From: Asterella californica
Taxonomy: Eukaryota; Streptophyta; Marchantiopsida; Marchantiales; Aytoniaceae
Direction of reading: 5' to 3'
Length of the DNA stretch: 64,000 bases
Assembly (NCBI GenBank): GCA_036924285.1
Contig: JAYKYS010000012.1
Coordinates: 5,642,001 to 5,706,000 of the forward strand
Positions within the stretch are counted from its first letter, which is position 1; every line of letters starts with the position of its first letter. A program made the translations under genes and the position numbers. The notes under the pieces were generated by a model, which was not told where the DNA came from, ran no database searches, and saw nothing but the letters and a program-made list of their open reading frames with translations. Below, piece by piece: positions 1-11,049 of this stretch.

Positions 1-1565
1 AAAATAACTTTATTTGAGTGTCGACTCCACCATCAATTTCTTCCACCGTAGAAAATCTCTCTCTTCCTCTCTCTCCCGTCTATCAGTTCTCTGCCAAAGT
101 CTGTCAAGTTCATCTCAAAACCGATCTAGTAGGTGAAATTCAGATCCCTAACTCTCATACCTCTCCTTGCGTCAACTTCCCAACTGAAACTCTCAGAAAT
201 TTGATTCAACGACGATCAAAATCCTCTCATATATCATCAAACTGAGCTCCGCTCAATAGACTGTCTCCTGAAAGTAATTTTCTCCAAAACAGTTTGTTAG
301 ACACCATTCAAGCCCTAAAACACTTGCCCCTCTCCTTGCGACGACCTCCCAATTTCAGTTTTCTCAGAAATTTGATCTCCCTTGCTCCCAAGCTTCTCCT
401 GCGCGTCCCGATGGCTTCCCCTTCAGTTCTGTGTCAAAAAGTCTGCATCCTATGCGGCCGCACGTTAATTAACCTAAAAGGTAAGTCCCCAACTAAGCTG
501 CCCCCTGCTGTCCTTATAAGCACAACTACTTATCAGAAGCAGACCCCTAGCTAAGCTGCCCCCTTACTGTCCTTATGTGTACACTGCTTTATTTGCTAAG
601 CTGATCCCTTTTTAAATAAAAGTTTCATAGCTTTCTTTGCAAGCCGACTCTTTTAAAGATTTCACAAGTTCTTTTGTTAAATCGACTCCTTGAGTACTTG
701 GCTTGATTTAACAAAAGTTTCATGTGCTCTTGATGCCATCTTGATGCCACCTTGAATATACCACAAGTCATCCAATGTAGGTCGAAGTCCTTACACTTAT
801 GGGGCTGTCTCATAAGGCTTACAGCCCCCCAGGTATGCACATCAGGTATCTCCCATGGTATTTCACGGTGGCATGCAGAGACTTAGGCCAGGAAGCCCAC
901 GATTCAAAGAGATATCGATCTCCCTCCCTAGATATGCGGGACATGGTTGCATATCCAACACCCTTCCAGGAGGTCAACATGTCGGAATAGGAACCAGAGG
1001 CCAGAGGGAATTGATCTTGAGACCACTTTCTCTCTAAGCAGGCGCCTTATCACTGGGATGGCTTTTGGTTCCATTCTAGAAGGTTAAAAATTTTGTACAT
1101 ATGCTTTTACTGAAGAAGATTTTCTATAAAAGTCTTTACTAGTTTTTCCTATGCTAACTTCTCTATACAACTCCGTTTTTAAAGCATGAGGAGTCAAAAC
1201 TATAGTACTCGTGAAAGCCTATACACTCACGCTGCCAGATCATAAGTCTGAACCACGAGCTAGAATCGACAGATTTCCCTCTTTCGCATATTTCTTAACC
1301 TAAAACATGTACTAACTATCACTTAGAACACTTTCTATCAAAACCGGAAGTACGAAGTCTTTCTCCTCGACGAGCTCTGTATTCTGGAAACTTTCGCCCT
1401 CTTCAGGATGATATTTCAACCCAAGCTAAGGGGCAGCTTGCCAAGCATAGCCCCAGCTTAGCTCCTGCCCAGCTTAATAAGCTAGGGTGCAGCTTCTTGA
1501 ACAAATGTCAGTTGAGTGTCTTCTGAAGCTCCATTTCATCATGTAGAATGTCACGCACTACGACA
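1..1565 (-). repeat. LTR-like repeat R1, cut by the window edge
   Basis: This stretch is the diverged reverse complement of 37194-38780. Matching blocks run in order along the whole length, for example the block around 840-1060 with the one around 37700-37930. Read on the minus strand it begins TGTCGTAGTGCG at 1565, the same TGTCG start as the LTRs of the two Ty3 elements in this window. It is therefore probably an LTR, solo or belonging to an element beyond the left edge. It contains a short internal duplication near 490-575 and an AGCTT-rich stretch at 1425-1500. No gene is visible; short open frames here are not conserved in the other copy. Confidence 0.6.
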
Positions 1566-2504
1566 GCGGACACAGATTCGGATGGTGTGAAAGCGAGATT
1601 ATTGCAACTTAGACAAAAACTAGAGAGAGAGATAGGTGAGATTAGGACGAATGTTGAAGTTCCGTTCAGTTTGTTGGATGCGTCGCAGTTGACGATCATA
1701 GGTGTGCTGATGCAAGAAGACCACCCGGATCGAAATTCATAGTCGTGTATCAAACGCAAAGAAAACTAACATTTGAGGATCATCTTGAGAATATTGTCTA
1801 TGAAAAAGACAAATAACGAGTGGAAATTGAGAAATACAATGAATGAGTGGGACTGATAGACTCTTACGCATGTCTATGTTGAGGACATCAGAGGAGTCTA
1901 AAGAGAAAATAACTAAATGGTGCATTTCTCCAAATACGCTCGTCCTTGTGCTATCTCATGAAGATCAAGATCTTCCAATTTCAAAGGTGCTTGGTCAATT
2001 ATCTTGGATCGGTTGCATGTCCATCTGTTAGGTTTGATCGTCATCCGATGACTAAGTCTTCATTCAAACTTAGAATTTGTGAATCCTGGTCATGGTACGG
2101 GTTCTAAAAATTGTGGAAGCATGATTCGAGTTCAGTTTTAGTCCAGAAGTGATAAGGCTCTATTTATCATATTGTAATCTGCTGCGAGAGCTTACGGTTC
2201 CGATCTTGTTAGCAAATTAGAGTTAAGTAGAAAGTTTAGAATTTATCAACTAGTTTGTTTAGAGTCGTCAAAGAAGCTAAGCTTCCTTGAGACTAGTTGG
2301 AATTTTTCTAAGCGTTCTAGTGAAGCCAAGAAGGAATTGCGGGTCAACTATCAGAATATAATTCTAGCGACAAAAGGATTGGTTTCTCATTTTCAACTTA
2401 GCGTTAACTTGGATCAATTTTGATGAAGACATCAAGCTCCAAATTGAGGATGAACGTCATGACCCTCAATCTCAAGATCAGGCGCACAAGCGAACAACAC
2501 AACG

Positions 2505-3300
2505 TTAGCAAACTTGAGCTAGGTTGTAGAAGTTGTGAGTAAGCTTTAACAGCTTAGCCAGAAAATCAAAAAAGTTAACCACAAGTTCCTTGAACCAAGG
2601 TTGGAACATTATGTTAGGACGTAGAGGCATATCCCAAGAGACTAAGACGAATGTTGACCTAAAGGGGACAAGTCCGAAAATATATCGAAGTAAGTTCGTC
2701 ACATTCATCATGTGCACTACCAAGTTTGTTGCTCCTTGTGGTAGCGTACGCATTCTGATCATCTCCAACATTGTCCTCATGGTGATAACATTTCTACTCT
2801 ATTCAGCAAGTTGAAATTGATCATATCTAGAGTAAAACTCTCTTATAGAGTAAATAGTCCTTCCAGCAAACGCTTCAACAAACTCCAATATGATAGGTCA
2901 TATGTCTGTATTTTTGATGGTTACTTGGTTCACAAGTTGCATATCTTGTATGAATCGTAATGCACCGCTCTTCTTTGATACTGTAAATCAATGACTAGAG
3001 TATGATGTAAATGAGGATTCCAAGAGCTTCATCTACATCTTCTCCTTCAAGAGCTCTATGAGTTCCGGTAAGTGCGCTCTAGGTACAAGAATTGATCTCA
3101 AATCTCAAGGAGCATGTAGAACTGTGAATATGATCATTGGTGTCACAATGCTAAGATCGACACATCCAATTTCTGAAGCTTCAAAAGCAAAAGCTTTCCT
3201 ATGCCTCGTTAACATCTCTCTAAATCTATTCTCCTCCACAAGTAAAAGAAAATCTGCAGAACCAATCTTCAACTCCTTGAAGTAGTTTCTGTGAACTTGT
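2505..3300 (-). pseudogene. Reverse transcriptase fragment of element D
   Basis: The minus strand carries a broken copy of the Ty3/gypsy reverse transcriptase fingers and palm. Near 2860-2980 it matches the El1 stretch around FIQDMQ, the VTI strand and the DLYSGYDQ active-site block. Near 2710-2780 it matches the LPQGATN motif. The FLDD catalytic block found in El1 is not recognisable downstream. Multiple frame changes mean no product. It belongs to element D and is related to, but clearly older than, the El1 copy at 7334-9421. Confidence 0.7.
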
Positions 3301-3471
3301 GACCAACTCGACTAAGATCTCTCAAGCTTTTCTCCTTCGAAGATTGTTGGACTTGCTGGTTAGAATCACTAGGTAATGATTGAGCAACAGGTATTCTTGT
3401 CCACTGTTTTCTACATAGTCTCAACTCTAACTTCAAGATCTAAGAATGACTCTATAGCTGTATAGAGCTCC

Positions 3472-3669
3472 TTAGAGTGTATTTCCACCACCAAGTTCAT
3501 CCATGAAATCTCTCAACCTCAACTCCAAATAAACACCTTCTATTTCATCATCTTCAAACACACCAACTCTTTTCAGGTCTTTTTCAGTTTTTTGCACAAC
3601 CTTTTGCTCCCACTTCTGCAAATCACCAAGTCGTGTATGTGTAGCAAACCCACTTTCAAAAAATCTCAC
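3472..3669 (-). pseudogene. Pol linker fragment of element D
   Basis: This short minus-strand frame aligns loosely with the El1 stretch between protease and reverse transcriptase: a basic, glutamine-rich segment followed by an acidic segment (FEDDE...). In El1 the equivalent place carries an in-frame TAG at 9422-9424; here the frame reads through, so that El1 stop is a private mutation. No function of its own is claimed. Confidence 0.5.
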
Positions 3670-3859
3670 AACTCATGTACAAAAGAGACTTTTTCCGCTA
3701 GCGAGAGTACATCTTTTTGTGTATCAATATCACTATACTCTCGCTCAATAGTGGTTATGTGGAAAAATCATTGAACTCTTCAATGATTCTAGGTACAAAA
3801 CCACTCCTTACGTAGTTTCGGTTGCGCTCATGGTTATGAGATACAGTCAAGAACTACAT

Positions 3860-4200
3860 TGCTCTCTTACCGTCTCTACTTCTAATCCGAACACAAGCGG
3901 ATCCATCATCCAACACCTTGGTCTTCATCCTTACAACAATAATGTAAAGATGATCGAGTATGACTAGATATGATGTATTACCTTGAACAAAGAAATTCTA
4001 CTCAATAGCTACATCTCCAACTTTCACTCTTACATCAAGACAAGCTTCATAGAGCTCTCCTCGTGAGTATTAGCAGCTCGATCATCCAACCATGCTCTGT
4101 TTCAACGGGTCGCTTTCTTCGCTTGTAGATATCTTTAGATATAATGTTAATCTCAGATCCATGATCAATGAGAGCAACCATCGGATCTGCTAGATCTCTT
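3860..4200 (-). pseudogene. Retropepsin-like protease fragment of element D
   Basis: Around 4130-4200 the minus strand encodes ALIDHGSEIN, the aspartic-protease active-site segment, followed by a frameshift and a stretch matching the El1 protease C-terminal part (GELYEAC, VKVGDV) with an internal TAG. The usual Ty3 protease triad is D-S/T-G; here, as in El1, it reads D-H-G. The fragment is not translatable as one protein. Confidence 0.65.
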
Positions 4201-4460
4201 ATCTTCACGAGGTTTCCGTAGTAGTTCTAGCCCAATGTCCCCTAGTAGTGACTGAGAACTTAATCATCGTCCTTATCTTCATCTATAGCAAATCGAACGT
4301 TCTGGTTGGTGCAACATTCAGCTTACTCTAGGTCTTCTTCTTCTGTTATTCTTGTGTCTAGAGCATTAGTCATAGCTGTCTCTTTTGTCAATTATCTCTT
4401 TCGCTTGATGATGTCAATAATGACATCATGAAACTCTCTCTTGGTAATTTCAAGTATCTC

Positions 4461-4742
4461 TCATAGAGTAAATTCAATCTTCGCATTGAGCACTCTCTCT
4501 TCTAACACTCTCTTCAAGTTTGTAGCTGCTTCAATATCTGATTGCAGCTTGTAGATAGAAAGTTTACTTTTCTTACTCTTTTCTGATTTCTCTAGGGTAG
4601 AAGATGAGACTTCCTCAATAATCTCTTCTCGCTCCGGTGTAGTATCTTGTCGAGGTTTCTTTCCTCGTAACTGTATAGAAGGAGTACTTCGTTCTAAGAC
4701 TTGCATAATCTCTCCTACGCTTTTCCTCCATGAGAGCCTCAT
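4461..4742 (-). pseudogene. Gag C-terminal region fragment of element D
   Basis: A 93-residue open frame on the minus strand whose second half matches the El1 gag extension (YKLQSDIE followed by an A-T-x-L-K-x-V-L-E helix and VEFTL). The first half is lysine, serine and glutamate rich, like the low-complexity linker in El1 before the same block. It ends 35 bases from the El1 insertion site at 4777. The matching upstream part of D gag lies on the far side of El1 at 13298-14568. Confidence 0.7.
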
Positions 4743-4772
4743 GTTGACTCTTGGTCAAGTAAGCACGTACAT

Positions 4773-4777
4773 ACGTT
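4773..4777. repeat. Target-site duplication of El1, left
   Basis: ACGT(T) flanks the left LTR, and ACGTT follows the right LTR at 13298-13302. The last T can belong either to the duplication or to the TG end of the LTR, so the duplication is 4 or 5 bases. Confidence 0.6.
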
Positions 4778-6058
4778 GTCGAAGTGTAATCCGTCTACCT
4801 AGGAAAGCGCCGGGCTTCTGGCTGTGGTTGTTCACTCAAGAGGTTGGCTTTCAGGTCACAATAGGGCTATAAATACTCACACAGATGTGTAAGATCTAGT
4901 AATATACCCAGAAGGCGAAATTCAGGTCTAGCTGGCTGTAATAGGATTCGGCGGTGAACTTTGACACTCACGGAGAGGAAAACTATGAAGGTTTAGACCT
5001 CTAAACTTCCCCTACATGCAAATGAGGTACTACTGAACTCACAGACGAAATTTCAGCCTGAGATCAAATTCTGACACGGAGATATGAACAGAAAAGTTTT
5101 GAGCAAGAAAACTACGGCAATTTCTGGTACCTAGCTGGCTATTTCAACCTATAACAGGAGTTTGGCTTGATCAATTTCAAAGTTTCTTACAGGATTTGCA
5201 GTCTACAGGGTGCTGAACATCCCTGTGAAGTTGGGACTCCTGAATGTACACAGAACTGTAGATCTCCTCCTCTGAAGTCGCTGCTCTAGATTAAGAGCTT
5301 TTCAGACCCCCTCAGCTTCAGCGGTCACCCTGAATTACTCAGTTGCTCAATCGATATGAAACTTTTTGTGAAATCGTAGCCCTGCTGGCGGAGAACACAA
5401 CCTCGAAGTTTTGAAGCAATTTCCTCAAATCTGCTGCGAGTGACACTGAAAACCCTAAATCCAACCAAAATGATTCAATTCTAGCACAATCCGAACTTCA
5501 ATTGCTCATAACTCCGTCTTTATTGACTCAAATCGATCGAAATTTTCACTGGAAGTGCTTGGCATGACGAGACCTCTCTCCTTGTGCTCTCAGATTTCGA
5601 AGATCCCTCACCAAATGCTCGAACTCCACTCTAGAGCTCTGTTTCTAAATTTAGAGTTTAACAAAAGACAAAAATGGACCAATGGGAGTTCATAGCTCCA
5701 CTTGGTTGTCCTTTAGTACCCTAAACCACGTGGCAACTTAGTTTTACTCATAGGCTACCACGTCAAGCCCCTTAGAGCGCCAGCGTAAAACTTAAATTAC
5801 TTAAAACGACACGCAGCCCCGAAAAATAACTTAAATCAGCTAGAAAGCGTGCATGGGCGACACGCAAATACAACCCATGAGCTTAAGCCCTATCAACATG
5901 GTAATCAACCTACTAAGACTCAAAATAGTGTTAACACCGTATGCAAAGGTGTCAAATATATACATAAACGACTAGAAGTAATATAAGCTAACTTCTAGAA
6001 CTACTAACTCAAGCGTCAGAGTAGAAATATAACATGTAGCCGCCAAGTAGCGCGACAT
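4777..6058 (-). repeat. 3' LTR of El1
   Basis: A 1.28-kb copy nearly identical to 12017-13297. It has TG..CA ends. By eye I count roughly twenty substitutions between the two LTRs, for example at the first ten bases and near 5218-5350. It lies immediately beyond a polypurine tract on the minus strand, which fixes it as the 3' LTR. Confidence 0.93.
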
Positions 6059-6072
6059 CCACCCCCTCTGAA
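6059..6072 (-). other. Polypurine tract of El1
   Basis: On the minus strand the bases just before the 3' LTR read TCAGAGGGGGTGGA, a purine run of the kind that primes plus-strand DNA synthesis. An almost identical tract sits at the same place in El2 (21021-21034). Confidence 0.8.
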
Positions 6073-6103
6073 CCTGCACATCCTCCGGTATGTGCCATCC
6101 AGA

Positions 6104-7333
6104 TCAAGACTCTTCAGCTTCGGCTTCAAACTCATCTTCAACCTGCATTGAGTCTTCAGCTTCATCCTCAGTAAGCTCTGCAATGTTCTGGTCCTCCCCT
6201 CTCCTTCTAAAGAGCTTGATTCTCTTCCCTGCGACTGGTATCTTGAGCACTGCACCATCTAACTCTCTCAAAGAGTATGTGGTATTATCATAAACTTCTA
6301 ACACCACATAAGGTCCGAACCATCTCTTGGAAAACTTTCTGATAGCGCTATGCTGATTATCAAGACTACTATCATAGACTAACACCCAATCACCTTCCTT
6401 AATTGGTTTGGGTCGTAATCTATGCGTTCTATCAAATTTGCCTTTGTTTCTCTCTCTAGCAGTCTTCAACCTTTCCACAGCTTTGGCAACATCCTCAGGT
6501 CTCCGTTCTAACTGCTGGATCCTTAATGCAAGAAGATCCTCCGTACTTCTACCATCTTCCCATGGCAAAACATTCCAAGTAGGCACAACCTCCTCAATCG
6601 GCATCACAGGTTTTTGTCCTAGTATCAACTCTGCTGGCATGTAACCTGTAACGGTACTATGAGTTGTACGATCTGCCCATAAAGCAAATGGTAGCAGTCT
6701 AGGCCATTCACGGATCTTACCTTTGCAAGCTTTTACCAAAGCTTTGATGATTGGCGGATGATCTCGTTCGCTCTTGCCATTCCCTTCAGGATTGTAAGCA
6801 ATGGTTAATGCCAGCTTGATTCCCAATCGCTTGAAGAACTCAACTGCTTCTTGTGAATCCAGCTCACCCCTATCTGTAGTGATCTTTCCCACACACCCAT
6901 ATCTACAAATAACATCTTCAAGTAGAAAGCGGCAGACACTAGCAGTGGTCTTCGTCCTCAAGGCACGGCCTTCAACTTGGTTAGATAGATCTTCTCTAGC
7001 CAAGACTAGATACCTCATTTGTCCAAGTCCAAATGGCATAGTTACCAGATCAACTACCCATTTGTAATGAATGGCTAAAGGATAAGTAGGATGCAATCCA
7101 TCACGATGACGTACGTTGGAATACATCTGGCGGGGTATACAGGATGAAACAAACTGTACTACATCTTTATACATACCCTTCCACCAATACTTCTCCTTCA
7201 TCTTGGCAAATGTAGCCCAAACTCCTCTATGACCGGCCCATAAACTCTCATGGAACTCCTTGATCAGCTTCTGCTGCAATTCCAAGTCACATACCACTCG
7301 TTGCGGTATACCTCCTTGTAGCTTAGGGCGCTT
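6104..7333 (-). pseudogene. Integrase of El1
   Basis: Ty3-type integrase of about 397 residues, counted from 7297. The N-terminal zinc-binding region has H16 and H23 and then C53, but the expected second cysteine is arginine (C-I-P-R), whereas El2 keeps C-L-T-C at this place. The catalytic core shows D83 (VVDLVTMP), D142 (TTDRGELD) and E about 177 (GKSERDH), close to the D,D-35-E spacing. A C-terminal SH3-like segment (KPIKEGDWVLVYD) and an acidic tail follow; no chromodomain. The frame is separated from RT-RNase H only by TGA at 7334-7336, where El2 has a tryptophan codon, so this is a TGG to TGA change. Likely inactive. Confidence 0.9.
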
Positions 7334-9421
7334 TCATAGATGTCCTCCATGTAAAAAGTAACCATACGCTATTCTACGGATCCTCTTGAAATCTGCATCA
7401 GACCAGCCTTCTTGCCTTTCCAGTGAACTCAAATAGCGTCCAAGATCCAACCACTCGCCATCATACATAGTTTCCTCAAAAAACTCCAACGAGGCTGCAA
7501 AACAGCTTCTATCTCTTCTAGCAAGAGCACTAGAATAGAACTCTGTTCCCACATCCTCCTGATCATCTATCATTTCTTTCTCATCGTAATACCTAGCCCT
7601 TGATAACATATCTGCCACAGGATTGTCTTTTCCTGCAATATGTCTAAACTCTGGGTTCAAGGACTTGATATATGCTATCCACCTCAACATGGCAATATCT
7701 GGAGTTGTACAGCTAGTGATCATTCCTAAGAGAGGTAAACAATCTGTCTCCACAACCACAGGTGCTCCTATCAAGTATTCCTTATCACTCTTCATCGTAG
7801 TAACTACTCCCCATAGCTCTCTCTTGACCTGAGGATAGTCTCTCTGCCGTGAACTTAATACCTTAGCACCAAAACGCACCACATATCTATTTCCATCCTC
7901 ATCGTCTTGTCCTACAGCCCATCCAATGCCAATAGGACTAGTATCAACAGTAAGGATAACAGATCTCCCCAACTCATATGTTACCTTCCGTAGAGTTGGT
8001 GGTGAAGACAACAAATCCTTCAACTTCTTCATAGACTCGCTTTGCTCCTCTTGCCACTGAAATCTTTGCCCCTTCCTCAGCAACTTGTACAACGGATCTG
8101 CTACATGTGCAAAGTGTGGAATCCATATATGATAAAACACACATGCACCTAGAAACCTTCTCACCTCAGTAACCGATCCACATGTCTCCTTCATCCTTCG
8201 GATGGCATCAACCTTGTTTGGACAAGATTTCCGACCATAAGATCCACATAGGTGCCCCACAATCAACACCTCTTGTTCTCCAAATACAGACTTTGCTCCT
8301 GATAAAGTCAAATGAACCTCCTCCAGTCGACTCAATATCTTATCGCAGTCAACTATATGGTCTGCAACAAACTTACGGCACCCCCTCTGATCCTTTACCT
8401 CATTCTTCTCCTCCTCAGCACACCCTTTGATCGGCACATCATCAAGGAATGGCATAGTTTTTTCAGGAATGAAATCCCTCAAAACTTTATTCATGCCATT
8501 CATCATATGTGCTACAGAATTGGTAGCACCTTGTGGCAAGGTGCACATCCTTAGTAACCCCAAAGGTGTCCTCATTGTAGTCAAGTCTCTACTCTCAGAG
8601 GATAACTGAAACTGATCATAACCTGAATATAAGTCTCCCATTGAATAGATAGCACGACCAGCAAAAGCCTCTGCAAACTCGTCTACAATAGGTCCTATAC
8701 CCATATTCCTGATAGTCACCTTGTTAACTGGCTGCATATCTTGGATAAATCTCAAAGCTCCACTCTTCTTCGGAACAGTAAACCATCTGCTAGAGTAGGG
8801 AGCTATAGATGGTTCCAAGATACCCATCCTAATCCTCTCATTGAGCAAGTCTATCGGCTTTGGTAGATGAGCTCTAGGTACAGGGATAGGACATAGATTC
8901 CAAGGCACATGCGGTATAGTAAAGATTACCATAGGTGCAACTACACTTGGATCTACACATCCTACTTCATGTGACTCAAACGCAAATGCCTTACCATGCC
9001 TAGATAACATCTCCCTGAAGCTCTTCTTCTCTTGCTCGGTAAGAAATCCATCACCTCCAATCTTCAGCTCCTTCAGTGTTGTTTCTGTGAACTGGTGTCC
9101 AATTCTTCTCGGTCCTCTGAGCGTCGGTTCTCGTGCAGCTTGCTCCATCTTCTGATTGTAATCGAGTGGCAAAGGCAAAGCCACTGGTTTGACTTTCTTT
9201 GCCACTGACTTGTACTTGGTCTCCACATACACTTCTTGTCGATCTATAAACTTATCAATTACATCATAAAGCTCCTTGGAGCTCACTCTCACCACTCTAT
9301 CTACATCATCTGTAGAGCTTTCTAATATAGATTTCAACTCCCCTATAGTATCTACCAAATACTGCTCTTCGAACACTCCAGATATGTATTCATCTCCTGC
9401 TAACTCTCCACTATCCCACAA
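7334..9421 (-). pseudogene. Reverse transcriptase and RNase H of El1
   Basis: A 695-residue open stretch with the Ty3/gypsy reverse transcriptase: FIQDMQPVNK near 226, DLYSGYDQ with catalytic aspartate near 263, LPQGATN near 295 and FLDD at 325-328. The connection and RNase H follow, with a TVDTSP active-site block near 505 and KDNPVADMLSR near 610. The FLDDVPIKG form differs from the YLDD(I/V) form seen in most plant Ty3 elements; I recall similar FIDDVPVKG forms from fungal elements, but this is memory, not a search. An in-frame TAG lies directly upstream, so the domain is cut off from protease. Confidence 0.92.
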
Positions 9422-9424
9422 AGA

Positions 9425-9918
9425 CTACTGTACATACTTCACATGTTGCCTCTCAAACCTCTTCAGATTCTCAACCTTCCTATAACATACTGATCCACAT
9501 GACGTCAATCCCAAGAAGCTAGTGGATAAAGCTTCCTGCTTTACTAGATCAGGCGAGAATCCTATCTCTACTGTACCGTTGAAGTCTCGCTCTTCAATGG
9601 TACTCTGCCAAAACCCTTAGACTCTCTAAACTCCTGAGTAATCTTAGGTAGTGGACGGTCTCTCAAGCTATCACGATTCCTCTCATGTTCTGCAGCAACG
9701 GTCAAAAACTGAACAGCTCTTTTGCCGTCTCTACTACGTATCCTAGCATAGGCTGAACCATCATCCATAACTTGTGTCTCCATTCTAACAGCAGTAATGT
9801 AAGGCTGCCCTAGAATGATAGGATAGGTTGACATGTCTTGCACAAAGAAATTCTGAACATCACTGATGTCACCCACAGTTACCTTAATGTTGGGACAAGC
9901 ACCATAGAGTTCTCCCCT
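9425..9918 (-). pseudogene. Protease C-terminal part and linker of El1
   Basis: The minus strand continues the protease after TAG at 9916-9918: GELYGACPN, VTVGDI, NFFVQDMSTYPIILGQPYI, the last being the flap-to-C-terminal portion of retropepsins (the ILGxP motif). Near 9590 the frame shifts; the new frame runs as a basic linker to a TAG at 9422-9424. The same segment in D has no TAG at the first position, so these are degenerative changes in this copy. Confidence 0.75.
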
Positions 9919-11049
9919 CTAGTTGTTGGCAGCGCGGATAAGCCATCCGTGGTCGGTGTCTATGGGCCATCTCCCACGCTTGTACAGCTCCTTAGACATC
10001 AGATTAATCTCTGAGCCATGATCAATCAATGCCACCACAGGTTCCTCTAGATCTCCCAGCTTCACTAAGGTCTCTGTGGTTGCTCTCGCCCAATGGTTGT
10101 GAGAATAATGTCTCTTCTGCAATGCTTCCACCTCATCTTCAAACCTCACGTGCTGATCTGATCTTCCCTCTGATACTTGAGAGCAGTAACCAGCAATCTC
10201 ATCTTCCTCATCCTCCGACAGTTTGGTCCTTAGAGCATTAAGCGTAGCTGCTTCACTCAAAATCTGACGTTTTCTCTTGATGATATCTATGATAACCTCA
10301 TGGAACTCACGCTTTGCAATCCCAAGAATCTCACCCAAAGTAAACTCAACTTTCCCATTCAAGATACGGTTCTCTAACACCTGCTTCAAGTCTGTAGCAA
10401 TCTCAATGTCAGACTGAAGTTTGTATGCAGGCATCTTATCCTTCTCCTTGCCTTTCTCCTTCTCCTTTGGTGTTGTAGATGGTAGATCCTCCATAGTCTC
10501 CTCCCGAGTAGCTGTTGTCTCCTGCCTTGCATCTGGTCTAGCCCTTTCACTCCTTGTAGCAGGTCGTTTGGTGGTAGAAGCCTCACCTGCATCCTCCCTC
10601 CTGCGTTTTTCTTCTAGTAGAGCTTCATGCTGACTTCTTGCAACATAAGCATGCACTGACATAGTATCCACAAGGTCATTCCATCCTGTAGTTTCTCTAA
10701 TTGAGTTGCCAACCCTTCGTAGCACATCCTTGTCTAGCTCTGTTCTAGCTACGGACCGCACTACATCTGACCACAACCCAGTAGTCCCTTTCTCTCTCTC
10801 CATTTCCACTTTCACTCCACACGTAGCAGCATTCACAAGAGAAACAGCATGTGATGCTGATATATCATTCACAAGTCTCTTCATACCACCCTTGCCAAAG
10901 TTGGTTCCCAGCATCATCCCAGTCTCTCTCAAATGGATCTTACCATCTTTGAAGAAGATAAGATCCTTCCTCAATGCATCTGAAAACTCCCCACAATCTC
11001 TTCTTACATGGTCTAGGCTATCACACCATATACAACGATGAACAAAGCC
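9919..11049 (-). pseudogene. Zinc knuckle, gag extension and protease start of El1
   Basis: This frame follows the gag TAA without any shift. It opens with a CCHC zinc knuckle, C-x2-C-x4-H-x4-C (CIWCDSLDHVRRDC, 10993-11034), continues through a helical region and a lysine-glutamate linker, then the YKLQSDIE block shared with element D, and ends in the aspartic protease active site ALIDHGSEINLM (catalytic D about residue 318 of the 351-residue frame starting at 10974). The triad reads D-H-G, not D-S/T-G. A TAG at 9916-9918 cuts the protease in two. The knuckle would bind element RNA in the capsid particle. Confidence 0.85.

Larger units (their letters stand above)
1566..4776 (-). mobile_element. 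Decayed Ty3/gypsy element D, 3' half
   Basis: Minus-strand fragments collinear with the pol and late gag of El1 lie here: reverse transcriptase near 2700-3300, a linker near 3470-3670, protease near 3860-4200 and gag C-terminal region at 4461-4742. Spacing between gag and RT landmarks is close to that in El1 (about 1.8 kb against 1.9 kb). The other half of D resumes at 13298, so El1 inserted into D. RNase H and integrase are not recognisable at 1566-2480; that stretch holds no gene I can support. Many frameshifts and stops show D is an old relic. Confidence 0.75.

Noticed and set aside
1548..1742. Plus-strand frame as a gag start after repeat R1
   Set aside because: It begins inside the repeat and is not conserved after R2; no capsid motif.
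9422..9424. TAG before RT as a programmed stop
   Set aside because: The matching segment of element D reads through, so this is a private mutation of El1.
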